Source of the DNA: a virus
Virus record (IMG/VR): IMGVR_UViG_3300025579_000001
Coordinates: 1-21,761 of that record
DNA length: 21,761 nucleotides
Reading direction: 5' to 3' (one strand)
Under the pieces are notes generated by a model that did not search any database, was not told the DNA's origin, and saw only the letters and a list, made by a program, of their open reading frames with translations. A program made the translations under genes and the position numbers. This document shows, in pieces, positions 14,789 to 21,761 of the stretch (position 1 is its first letter; every line of letters starts with the position of its first letter).

Positions 14789-15397
14789 CTACATCGCGTA
14801 ACTGGACGGCATCGAGCCGGTGTGGACGAGGGTCACGTCGGAGGCAGCGCCGAGCGTCACCGAGAGGTAGCCCGAGAAGTTGACGAGGAACGGATAGACC
14901 CCTTCGCCGATGCTGGCCTTGAGGGTGGCGATGGTGCCGCTAGAGTCGGCGAGGATGATGGTTCCGGCCGCCGTCGTGTTGACGATGACCGAGACGAGGG
15001 TGCCAGTGCCCTGGGCGACGATTGCAGCGGCGGCACATCCCACGACGATCGTGTCATTCGTGGAGGTTCCGGCGTCGATGACCCAGCCCGAACCTTGGAC
15101 GGATGCGACAGATGCGAAGTACTTCGTGCCGGTGACGAGGACGGTATGCGCGCCCACCGTGAGGGTGTCGGTGATCGTGTTGCCGAGGAGATCGGTGCCG
15201 GTCACGAGGATCGTACCCGGCGTGTCAGCGTTGCCGGCAACCGTGCGGGTACAGGTGACGAGGCGAGCGCCGGCCGTCGGCATGGCGCCAGCGTTGGCGA
15301 GGGTGTACGCCGTCGCCACCTTCATGTTGGCCGAGGTCACGAAACGGTTAGTGACCGCCGCGGTAGCCGCCGAGAAGTTGGTGTGTCCGAAGCCCAT
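14789..15397 (-). CDS. Beta-rich virion protein, possibly head decoration or fibre
   Basis: This 202-residue protein is rich in Thr, Val, Ala and Gly and low in charge. The alternating pattern in segments such as ITDTLTVGAHTVLVTGTKYF and the terminal LSVTLGAASDVTLVHTGS is typical of beta-sandwich virion proteins. No signal peptide or catalytic motif is seen. Its place just after the capsid gene is where decoration proteins or head fibres are often found. That role is inferred from position only. A tail-associated structural protein is an alternative. It follows the 74-aa gene by two bases and its TAG stop is two bases from the ATG of the 46-aa ORF. Confidence 0.8.
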   Translation of the reverse strand: MGFGHTNFSAATAAVTNRFVTSANMKVATAYTLANAGAMPTAGARLVTCTRTVAGNADTPGTILVTGTDLLGNTITDTLTVGAHTVLVTGTKYFASVASVQGSGWVIDAGTSTNDTIVVGCAAAAIVAQGTGTLVSVIVNTTAAGTIILADSSGTIATLKASIGEGVYPFLVNFSGYLSVTLGAASDVTLVHTGSMPSSYAM

Positions 15398-15399
15398 CG

Positions 15400-15624
15400 T
15401 CAGCCTCGCTTCTCGCCGGGGGCGGCGGTGGCCTGCTCGACCTTCGGTTCAGCGACTCGCTTGACGGGGTGCGGGAAGACGAACGGCCCGAACGCCGCCT
15501 TATGCTGCTCGATCATCGGGTCGTCGGGATGGACGACCTCGCCCTTGCGGTACAGGACGCCGGACTCGGTGACGAAGGAGTCCAGCACGACATACAGGGC
15601 GGGCGTCTCGACTGCCTTCGCCAT
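15400..15624 (-). CDS. Small virion-module protein, 74 aa
   Basis: This is a 74-residue protein of unknown function. An N-terminal segment (LYVVLDSFVTESGVLYRKGEVV) looks like a small beta-barrel. It is followed by a charged tail rich in Lys, Glu, Pro and Ala. Small proteins of this shape, with a short beta domain reading roughly 'G..Y..G..v...dp', are common between capsid and neck genes of siphoviruses and are usually left as hypothetical. A strong ribosome binding site (AAGGAGG, 7 bases before the ATG) indicates good expression. Its stop lies two bases before the next ATG, so the two genes are probably translationally coupled. Confidence 0.8.
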   Translation of the reverse strand: MAKAVETPALYVVLDSFVTESGVLYRKGEVVHPDDPMIEQHKAAFGPFVFPHPVKRVAEPKVEQATAAPGEKRG

Positions 15625-15640
15625 CTCGGTTCCTCCTTGT

Positions 15641-15664
15641 GAGGGGCGAGTCGCCCCGCCCCTC
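15641..15664 (-). other. GC hairpin just before a strong ribosome binding site
   Basis: GAGGGGCG (15641-15648) pairs with CGCCCCTC (15657-15664). An alternative 6-bp stem (15643-15648 with 15652-15657) competes with it. The structure sits between the 45-aa stop and the AAGGAGG site of the 74-aa gene. It could influence translation or mRNA ends. No T-run follows. Confidence 0.4.
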
Positions 15665-15678
15665 GCTCGACTACGGGT

Positions 15679-15816
15679 TTACTTGGGATCGACCGGCTTC
15701 TCCTGCCACTGAGGAGTCGTGACCACGGGCTGGCCCGGCTTCGGCTCGACAGGCTTCGGTGGGGTCGTCGGGGCGGGTGCTGTCTTGGTGAACTCGGGCT
15801 TCTTGGGCTCTGGCAT
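15679..15816 (-). CDS. Small Pro/Lys-rich protein, 45 aa
   Basis: This 45-codon ORF begins MPEPKKPEFTK and ends EKPVDPK. About a third of its residues are proline, with many lysines and glutamates, so it is probably disordered. A good ribosome binding site (AAAGGGGA) lies 6 bases before the ATG. The ORF fills most of the space between the capsid gene and the 74-aa gene. It has no recognisable domain. The Pro/Lys composition resembles the C-terminal tail of the 60-aa protein at 9380-9562 (SPPKTEKPAEPVKEA), so both may be structural linkers or small head-associated peptides. Function is unknown. Confidence 0.6.
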   Translation of the reverse strand: MPEPKKPEFTKTAPAPTTPPKPVEPKPGQPVVTTPQWQEKPVDPK

Positions 15817-15849
15817 CGCAGTGTCCCCTTTGTGGGTTGTCTCCAGGAG

Positions 15850-15876
15850 GGAGGAGCGGGAACGTCCCGCTCCTCC
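15850..15876 (-). terminator. Perfect hairpin after the capsid gene; possible attenuator
   Basis: A 12-bp perfect inverted repeat (15850-15861 and 15865-15876) with a 3-base loop starts 12 bases after the capsid stop codon. The stem is GC-rich. No T-run follows on the minus strand, so it is not a textbook intrinsic terminator. It could act as a partial terminator or as a 3' stabiliser of the capsid mRNA. Confidence 0.6.
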
Positions 15877-15888
15877 ACTTGTCTGGGC

Positions 15889-18231
15889 TTACGCAGTGAC
15901 GGCGAGCTGGCGCCCGGCGTCGATGTTGGACGGCTTGGCGGTGTTCCTCCACCAAGCCAGGATGCCGCGCTGAAGGGTCGGCAGGTTGCCCTGCCCGGCG
16001 CCGAAGATGTGCGGCACGACCTCGACCGTCATGCCGATGCGGTCGATGATGAAGTAGGACTTGGGGTCGATCAGCGCGCCGATGATGTAGTCGTCGACGA
16101 GCCCCGTCACGGCGGACGGAACCTCGTTCACCGGGTAGCCCAGCAGCCGGAGGCCGGTGTTACCCGTGGGGGAGTTCGCCGGGTATCCGACCGCGTTGTA
16201 GTACTGGCCGCCGAAGAGCTGGCCACCAGTGGTCTCGAGTGCCTGGATGGAGCGGATGGTCGCCCGGCCCATGAACCACTGCGCGTTCTGGCGGTAGCGC
16301 AGCGGGAGCGCGGCCTCGACGTTGTAGAGGTCGCCGATGGCGAGCGTGTTCCCCGTGGTCGTGCCGACGTGGGTGTAGGCGCCGGCCGTGGCGTGCGCCG
16401 CGAGGACGCCGATTGGGTTGAAGCCTGCGCCGAGCGCATCGCCGACGCCGAGGGTGAAGACAGACTCCTCCTCGGTGTCCTTGGCCTCGGAGATGAGCGA
16501 GGCGATGTCGGAGGTCCAGTTAGGACGGTCCTCAAGGGCCTCGACGGAGATCGTGACGAACCCAGAGACCCTGCCCACGATGGCGGTGATCTGGCCGATG
16601 GCCGGGCCACCCTCGGTGACCGCTGCGGCCTCCGCGGCTCGCGTGACGGTGACGGCCCCGGCGGTCACGCCGTGGAAGGTGTCCGTCCCGGAGATCTGGA
16701 TGGTGCGACAGTTGGTTCGGTAGGGGTTCTCGCTCGTCCAAGCGCCGACGTGGACGAGGGTCGGGTCGAAGTAGAACGGCACGCCGAATCCGCCGGTGGC
16801 GTCCGTCTGGACGGTCATGGCGGCGGCGCGCGCCTCCTCCACGGTCATCGGGCGACCCTGGAGGAACTTGGCGAAGGCCCGGAGGTATGTCGGCGAGCCG
16901 GTCGAGAGGACGCGGCGGGCGAGCTCCTTGTCACGCGAGTCCGAGTCGATCAAGCGAAAGATCGAGGCGCGGGTCTTGTCCACGTCAGCGTCGGGATGGG
17001 GGTACTTGGCGATCTCCACGGCGCGCATCGCGTTGTCGCGCTGCGCCTGCGCCCACTGCTCGGTCGAGCGGTAGCGGTAGGGCTCCTGGAGGACCGGATC
17101 GTAGATGTCCGTCTCGGTCTTGCGGGAGAACGACGCAACCGGCTCGTAGGCGGCCGTCCGGTTGTCCTGGTTCTCGGCGATCTGCTCGGCGTAGTTGATG
17201 CGCTTGTCCCACGCCTCGATGGCGGCGTTGAGCGCGTTGCGCTCCGAGGTCTTCTCGTCCCACGCGCCCTGGTCTGTATTCGACAGGACGCCGGGAAGTT
17301 CGGCCATGCGGGCGATCTCCGGGTCGAGCTCGCGCCGGCGGGCGCTCATCTCGTCGCGGGTCTTGTACTGCGTGATGTCCACTGGAGTGGTCTCCTTCGG
17401 TGTCGGGGCTGCGATGGTCTCCGGCTCATCGCGGCGCTCCGGCTCGAGGTGCGGCGGTGCCGCGGCGTCGAGGGAGGGTGCTACCGGGTCGGGCGTTGGG
17501 ACCCGCATCTCGTCGGTGATGGACCGAAGGGACACGGAGGCCGACGGGTACGCCGGCCAGGTGACGGGGCCAAGCTCGGGGAGCTTGGCCTCGGTGATGG
17601 TGCGTTCGGGGAGACGGTCTGGGTTATGCAGGCCCCCCCCGGGCAAGTACTTCGGGGATTGCACCCAGTCCTCGCGTACAACGCTGAACCGATGCGACGC
17701 GCCGTAGACGCCCTTGCGAAGACCATCCACCACAAGCGGCGGCACGCCTTCAAGGATCGTGCCTCGGGCAAACGGGCTGATCTCGTCCTCGCCCACTTCG
17801 TCGGTCGTGGCGATCGGCTTATCGCCGATCTGCGGGTCCTTGCCATGTTGGAAGAGGATCTTGGGGAGGTGATCGGCCATCGTCTTCTTGTAGGCGGTCC
17901 GGCTGAACCGCTCCATGAAGTGGCCCTCTACCTTCGAGTTGATCTCGGCCCACTGGTCTGCCGGCGCCAGCCGAACGGTGAGGGTACGGCCGTCCTCGGA
18001 CGTGACGCCACCCGCCATCGCTCGGTAGAGGTCGTCTCTCGGCGCGATAGAACGCCCGCCCGTGTGGCTGTGCCCGGACGGAGCGGTGTCCGCGCTGTGC
18101 ATCGTGTCGTGCGTGGCCGTCATATCGGCCGCCGTCGCGTCAGGGGGCGTGTCAACTCCGTGGCCGTCCGGCGGTTCGGCGGCGAGATGCTTCCGCATCC
18201 CGGCAGCATCGGCCGGCATGTCCATCATCAT
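15889..18231 (-). CDS. Prohead protease fused to major capsid protein
   Basis: One 780-residue ORF encodes two HK97 head proteins. Residues about 60-240 resemble the S78 prohead protease: H129 (FQHG) and S179 (YGASHRF) are the likely catalytic pair at a spacing of 50, followed by the LPELGPVTWPAYPSA strand at 217-231. Residues about 245-285 form a Pro-rich linker. Residues 287-440 are charged and helical, like the HK97 delta (scaffold) domain. Residues about 445-780 are the capsid fold, with TGGFGVPFYFDP at 479-490 and SYFIIDRIGMTVEV at 725-738. The first 60 residues are rich in Met and His. In HK97 these are two genes, so the fusion must be self-processed or reduced by internal initiation. 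The ATG overlaps the portal stop. A G8 run lies in the protease part (17633-17640). Confidence 0.93.
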   Translation of the reverse strand: MMMDMPADAAGMRKHLAAEPPDGHGVDTPPDATAADMTATHDTMHSADTAPSGHSHTGGRSIAPRDDLYRAMAGGVTSEDGRTLTVRLAPADQWAEINSKVEGHFMERFSRTAYKKTMADHLPKILFQHGKDPQIGDKPIATTDEVGEDEISPFARGTILEGVPPLVVDGLRKGVYGASHRFSVVREDWVQSPKYLPGGGLHNPDRLPERTITEAKLPELGPVTWPAYPSASVSLRSITDEMRVPTPDPVAPSLDAAAPPHLEPERRDEPETIAAPTPKETTPVDITQYKTRDEMSARRRELDPEIARMAELPGVLSNTDQGAWDEKTSERNALNAAIEAWDKRINYAEQIAENQDNRTAAYEPVASFSRKTETDIYDPVLQEPYRYRSTEQWAQAQRDNAMRAVEIAKYPHPDADVDKTRASIFRLIDSDSRDKELARRVLSTGSPTYLRAFAKFLQGRPMTVEEARAAAMTVQTDATGGFGVPFYFDPTLVHVGAWTSENPYRTNCRTIQISGTDTFHGVTAGAVTVTRAAEAAAVTEGGPAIGQITAIVGRVSGFVTISVEALEDRPNWTSDIASLISEAKDTEEESVFTLGVGDALGAGFNPIGVLAAHATAGAYTHVGTTTGNTLAIGDLYNVEAALPLRYRQNAQWFMGRATIRSIQALETTGGQLFGGQYYNAVGYPANSPTGNTGLRLLGYPVNEVPSAVTGLVDDYIIGALIDPKSYFIIDRIGMTVEVVPHIFGAGQGNLPTLQRGILAWWRNTAKPSNIDAGRQLAVTA

Positions 18232-19697
18232 GGCTTCCCTCCTGCGGGCATCGGGGACGGCTTGGTAGGCGCGGCGGGCAACCCCGCCGCAGTCGGCATG
18301 ACCGCAGGCTTCTCTGGACCGGTCCCGTCGCCGACCGGAACCTCGCCGGGGGCCTCGCCCTGCGGCATCTTGGTAGAGCCGGGCGCCTGGAGCTGAACGC
18401 TGAACAGGCCGGTGTGGTGGCCCTTGAGCCGCCCGAGGTCGTTGGCGGTGATGGCGTCGATGACGGCATCCGCCTCGAAGCCCGTATCGATGAGCGACCG
18501 GACCGCCTGCGAGTTCTGGGCCTGCACCGCAGCGGTCGACACCACGTCATCCTTGAGCGCCGGGATGTGGCGGTCGTCGTACCAGAGCTCCGCTGCGCCG
18601 GGTGCCGGGCAGACAACCTCGAGCGAGGCGCAGGCGTTGCGCCACAGCGGGCGGATCGTCAGGTCTGCGAACATCCGCATCGAGGCGCTGAAGTTGCCCG
18701 CGTTGAGGCTCGAGCCCTGGAGCCCCTCGGAGATGAGCGCCACCGGAGCGGGGACACCGGCCGCCGCCGACATGCGCGTCTCGCCGGCGCCCTGCGTCAC
18801 CTTGAAATCAATCTCGGTGAAGTTCGAGCCGACCTTCTCGACTTTCGCGCCGCCCGTCAGAAAGAGCGTCTTGTAGGCGTTGCGCGCCCCCTCGTGGCCC
18901 TTGCGGATCGCGTCTACGGCCTTATCGAAGACTTCCCCCCGCACCGACGGGTCGAACGTGACGACCATGTTCGGGGTCGCTCCGTTCCGCATGAACGCCG
19001 ACTTGTGCTCGGTCATGGCGATGTCGGAGCTGATCTCGCGGATGATCGGGGTCAGCCAGGACATCCCGCGCGACGGCATGAGCGGATCGGGTGTCGGGGC
19101 GAAGTGAGCGACCTGTTCACGTAGGAAATAGATCGGCGCGATGCCACTGCCTGGGCCGCCCGGCATGTAGACGAAGGCCACGACGCGGGAACTCACGACC
19201 CACGGGTTCTCGCCGCTCGACACGATCGTCACCCAGTCGGGCCGAAGGTGCATGAGGCGGGCGGGCGACCCGACGCGAGCCGTGAAGGAGTTACCGGCGA
19301 GGTCGACGTCCTGGATCATGTGGGCGAGCAGGTCGCTCGTGGTCGCATTCGGCCACGGGTTCTCGAGGATGGAGAGGTCGGCATTGCCGAAGAGGTCGCC
19401 CGGCACGCCACCGCGAAGTTGGCGGAACTGGAACCGAGCCTCGGTGAACAGTGACGCCCGGCGAGCCATCAGGGCGTGGACAATCGCGTTCGACCGGTAG
19501 GCCCACGCCACGAACCCGCCGTAGCCGGGGTCCGGCTTCTCCTCGTTCCCGATCAGCGTCTGCTGGAGGGTGAGCGGGTAGTCGTTCCCGCCGAAGTTGA
19601 GCGGGTAGGCGTTCCCGCCGAAGTTGAGCATCGGCCAGAAGTCCCGCGTTTCCTGCGGCGTGCGGACAGCAGTGCGCAGCCGGTCGATCATCCCCAT
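18228..19697 (-). CDS. Portal protein (HK97 type)
   Basis: This protein forms the dodecameric ring at the capsid vertex through which DNA enters and leaves. It has 489 residues, slightly longer than HK97 portals. Family-like features are the early segment around residues 60-75 with SNAIVHALMA, the LLAHMIQDVDLAGNSF region around 122-140, and a central stretch on local structure and selection of nonredundant epitopes (SEGLQGSSLNAGN, roughly 340-355). The C-terminal 60 residues are Pro/Gly-rich and probably disordered. Residues 25-42 are two copies of a nine-residue unit, NFGGN(A/D)YPL, from a 27-bp tandem duplication. The start follows the HNH stop with a one-base overlap. The stop overlaps the capsid gene start (ATGA). 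Context between terL and a protease-capsid gene supports the call. Confidence 0.92.
   Translation of the reverse strand: MGMIDRLRTAVRTPQETRDFWPMLNFGGNAYPLNFGGNDYPLTLQQTLIGNEEKPDPGYGGFVAWAYRSNAIVHALMARRASLFTEARFQFRQLRGGVPGDLFGNADLSILENPWPNATTSDLLAHMIQDVDLAGNSFTARVGSPARLMHLRPDWVTIVSSGENPWVVSSRVVAFVYMPGGPGSGIAPIYFLREQVAHFAPTPDPLMPSRGMSWLTPIIREISSDIAMTEHKSAFMRNGATPNMVVTFDPSVRGEVFDKAVDAIRKGHEGARNAYKTLFLTGGAKVEKVGSNFTEIDFKVTQGAGETRMSAAAGVPAPVALISEGLQGSSLNAGNFSASMRMFADLTIRPLWRNACASLEVVCPAPGAAELWYDDRHIPALKDDVVSTAAVQAQNSQAVRSLIDTGFEADAVIDAITANDLGRLKGHHTGLFSVQLQAPGSTKMPQGEAPGEVPVGDGTGPEKPAVMPTAAGLPAAPTKPSPMPAGGKP
19572..19625 (-). repeat. 27-bp tandem duplication inside the portal gene
   Basis: Two adjacent 27-bp copies (19572-19598 and 19599-19625) differ at one base, a T/G change that turns Ala into Asp. 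They encode NFGGNAYPL and NFGGNDYPL at portal residues 25-42. The near-identity implies a recent in-frame duplication. Confidence 0.92.
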
Positions 19698-20176
19698 CAG
19701 GCACCCCCGGCGCGTTCTCGCGTCAGATAGGCGATCGCATCCAAGAGACGAGCGGGACTATCTCCAAGATTGCCGATCCCGAGGTTGCACGGGTTGCAGA
19801 GCATCCCGCGGATGACGCCAGTCCGATGGTCATGGTCGATTACGAGGCGCAGGTCATCCCGGCCGCAGATTGCACACGCCCCATTCTGTTGCGCGATTAG
19901 TGCGGCGAAGTCCTCGGGCGCCATTCCATAAGCAAACCGGAGCCAATCCCGGTGCGGCTTGTCCGGGTTGCGGGCGTAATATTCCCGGCTCGCCTTTCTT
20001 GCGTCGGCCAGTCGGGCCGGGTCGGTTCGTCTCGCTCGATAGATGACGCCGGCATAGCACCTCTTGCATAATCCCTTAGCACAATGCGGGCGTTCGGGAT
20101 GGCACGTAGGAGTCGCGGGACCGTTCGGCCATCGGGCCGCACTCGCGCTCACTAGAGACTCGGGTCTCATCCCCAT
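19697..20176 (-). CDS. HNH nuclease, recombination endonuclease VII type
   Basis: This is a probable zinc-binding nuclease of 159 residues. The C-terminal half has the endonuclease VII pattern: C101-x2-C104, then DHDH at 114-117, then C127-x2-C130 followed by N131. In the T4 enzyme the equivalent cysteines bind zinc and the Asp-His and Asn positions form the active site. A second Cys cluster near the N terminus (C25, C32, C37, C40) could hold another zinc. The family resolves branched DNA, and HNH proteins beside terminase genes can also assist packaging-related cleavage. Which role applies here is inference. The gene overlaps terL by 10 bp and the portal by one base (TGATG). A second ATG at 20170 would give an ATGA overlap with terL and is an equally good start. 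Confidence 0.85.
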   Translation of the reverse strand: MGMRPESLVSASAARWPNGPATPTCHPERPHCAKGLCKRCYAGVIYRARRTDPARLADARKASREYYARNPDKPHRDWLRFAYGMAPEDFAALIAQQNGACAICGRDDLRLVIDHDHRTGVIRGMLCNPCNLGIGNLGDSPARLLDAIAYLTRERAGGA

Positions 20177-21729
20177 GCCATGAGTACCTCGGCCGCTGCC
20201 CCCTCGGAGAGCCCGGCGACGGCTTGCGAGTGAACCATCGCGGCGGCCGTGAGGGCATCGATGACTCGGCGCTCCTGCTCGGCGCTCTGGCGCGTCTGGG
20301 ATGGACGATCAAACCGCGCGTCGCCGTGGGGCAGGACTCGGGCGATGGCGTTCTGAGCATGGGCCGTCAACTCGGCGTCGCCCGAGTGGAGGAGCCAGCC
20401 GTTTCGGAGCGCATCCATGAACCGCTCGTAGTCCTGGACGGCGAAGGTATTCGTCTGCGGGCGATCCACGACGACGCAGCCGAACTCGGACTCGGCCCAC
20501 TGGGCGAGCTGCTCGGCCCGGCTCGTATCCATGACGAGGGTGTGGATCGGGTTGCGCTCGTGGATCTGCACGAGGGCGCGTTCCACAAGAGACGGGTCAA
20601 GGGAGGTTCCATCGCGGGGCGGCACGAGGACGGTGGCAGGCCCGAACAGCCGATACTTGGGATCGCGCATCCAGAACGGGACGGCGGCCGTCGTGTCCCA
20701 CTTCCATGCCACGTCGAGCCCGAGCCAGATCGGCTCGCCCTTCGGGATCCTGTCCTTGGTGGCGGCCCTGCGCCACTCGGCCTCTTGGATCGCGGCGTTC
20801 TCGGCCCGCGTCGGGCGGTTGCAGACAAAGCGGAGCCAGTGCTGCATCGTCATGGTCGGCGAGCGGTACTTGGAGCGGAGCATTGGGACTGTGAGGCCGC
20901 TGAACGGGTTCGCAGCCTTGACGGCCTTGAAGTCATCGGGGTCCGTCTTCGGCGGCACGGCCCATTCGTGAAGCACCATCCGCGTCGAAACGGCCCGAAC
21001 GTGCGACCCGGTGCGGTAGACGTGGGTGGCGCGCTGGCGGATGCGCTCTCGGGTCTGCTCGAACTCGCTGCCGGGCTCGCCAGCCGTCGAGATGGCGACG
21101 ATCTGGCCGCCGCGCTTCGCCAACTTGCCCGCCCAAGTGCGGTAGAGCGCCAGATCGCGGTGCCGGTGAAGCTCGTCGAGGATGCCGAGCGTCGGGATGA
21201 CGCCATCGCCCGTTCGATCATCGGCCGCGAAGACCTGGATGCGTCCGCCCTGGTAGTGATTGATGCGCCGATAGCCCTCGAGGGTCACGAAACGGGGCAC
21301 ATCGGTCTTCTTCTTGCCCTTCGCCTGCTGGATCTGCGAGTGAACGGGCTGATAGAGCCGCTCGGAGCGCAGGACGAAGCCCTCGGCCTGCCGGTACATG
21401 ATTTCGGCCTGCTCGCGGGAGCTCGCAGCGACCGGAACGGACGCATGGGGCCGATGTTCACAGTGGTAGAGCGCCAAACCGGCCACCAGCGTCGTCTTGC
21501 CGTTGCCTTCGGGCACGACGAGCCAGCATTCGGGGCATCCGGTGAACACATCCTCGATAAAGGCGTCCTGGAATGGCTCAGGATGCCAACTTTCGCCCGT
21601 GTCGAGGATCAAATCGGACGCCCACGCGCGGAAGTGGGCGAGGGTGAATGGTGCGGCTGGTTCGGGCAACGGGCGCCTGCGTGGCTCTACGGGCCGCGTG
21701 CGGGCAACGGGCGCCAAGACGAGCGTCAC
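20167..21729 (-). CDS. terL: Terminase large subunit (packaging ATPase-nuclease)
   Basis: This is the motor that pumps phage DNA into the prohead and cuts the concatemer. The 520-residue length is usual for the family. The ATPase half has a Walker A at about residues 73-80 (PEGNGKTT, K78) and a Walker B at 181-186 (LGILDE, D185 and E186). The C-terminal RNase H-like nuclease shows acidic residues in family context: D339 (GLDVAW), D401 (VMDTSR) and D491 (DALTAAAM). The start is a GTG at 21729, just after a TAG in another frame (21734-21736) that may end an upstream gene outside the window. No strong ribosome binding site is visible, so a slightly different start is possible. It overlaps the HNH gene by 10 bp and opens the visible head module. 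Motifs and position next to the portal make the call secure. Confidence 0.95.
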   Translation of the reverse strand: MTLVLAPVARTRPVEPRRRPLPEPAAPFTLAHFRAWASDLILDTGESWHPEPFQDAFIEDVFTGCPECWLVVPEGNGKTTLVAGLALYHCEHRPHASVPVAASSREQAEIMYRQAEGFVLRSERLYQPVHSQIQQAKGKKKTDVPRFVTLEGYRRINHYQGGRIQVFAADDRTGDGVIPTLGILDELHRHRDLALYRTWAGKLAKRGGQIVAISTAGEPGSEFEQTRERIRQRATHVYRTGSHVRAVSTRMVLHEWAVPPKTDPDDFKAVKAANPFSGLTVPMLRSKYRSPTMTMQHWLRFVCNRPTRAENAAIQEAEWRRAATKDRIPKGEPIWLGLDVAWKWDTTAAVPFWMRDPKYRLFGPATVLVPPRDGTSLDPSLVERALVQIHERNPIHTLVMDTSRAEQLAQWAESEFGCVVVDRPQTNTFAVQDYERFMDALRNGWLLHSGDAELTAHAQNAIARVLPHGDARFDRPSQTRQSAEQERRVIDALTAAAMVHSQAVAGLSEGAAAEVLMAWG

Positions 21730-21761
21730 GCGACTATTTCTCGCGGAGACGGGGACTTGGG

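Noticed and set aside
15832-18396. Plus-strand open frame of 854 codons opposite the capsid polyprotein
   Set aside because: It is antisense to a clear protease-capsid gene. Its translation is rich in Arg, Gly and Val with no domain, as expected for GC-rich shadow frames.
1-21761. tRNA genes, CRISPR arrays, insertion sequences, integrase or attachment sites
   Set aside because: None was seen by eye on either strand. All repeats found are inside coding sequence.
21730-21761. Promoter or small terminase upstream of terL
   Set aside because: Only 32 bases are available. A TAG at 21734-21736 could end an upstream gene, but this is too little to call.

Overview
The window is a 21.8-kb piece of a tailed-phage genome or prophage, the packaging, head and tail block of a siphovirus in the HK97-type class. 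All genes lie on the minus strand, so transcription runs from the right end (about 21.7 kb) to the left end. The DNA is GC-rich throughout, several genes start with GTG, and most junctions are overlaps of 1 to 10 bp or gaps of a few bases, often with GGAGG-type ribosome binding sites. This fits a phage of a GC-rich bacterium. No host gene, integrase, repressor, lysis gene or tRNA is visible, so the host and lifestyle cannot be read from this window.

Order of transcription. (1) 21729-18228: large terminase, an endonuclease VII-type HNH nuclease, portal. (2) 18231-15889: one 780-residue polypeptide that joins an HK97-type prohead protease to the major capsid protein. A perfect 12-bp hairpin follows it. 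(3) 15816-14377: six small or medium ORFs, namely a 45-aa proline-rich peptide, a 74-aa protein, a 202-aa beta-rich virion-type protein, and tightly coupled 46-, 25- and 62-aa ORFs. (4) 14367-10920: an adhesin and depolymerase cassette with a beta-helix spike, a repeat fibre carrying five His-x-His motifs, and a GH16-type glycoside hydrolase. (5) 10864-9380: head-tail connector, probable tail terminator, a 60-aa protein. (6) 9378-4650: tail tube protein, tail assembly chaperones G and G-T (expressed by a -1 frameshift at CCCAAAC), a gp10-like protein, and the tape measure protein. (7) 4640-1: tail-tip genes, namely two small virion proteins, a glycine-rich adhesin, a hub-like minor tail protein, and a second beta-helix tailspike that runs off the left edge.

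The most unusual features are these. The fibre, spike and GH16 cassette sits between the capsid gene and the neck genes instead of after the tape measure. Short sequence modules recur across the window: an N-terminal TKIS/GTSKKLTV-type module, an L-L-E-D-G repeat, an FDPxTFD tag and heptad coiled coils. They appear in large virion proteins and also as tiny stand-alone, translationally coupled ORFs. This suggests a modular system for building and swapping receptor-binding proteins. Assignments come from hand reading of motifs and gene order. No database search was possible.
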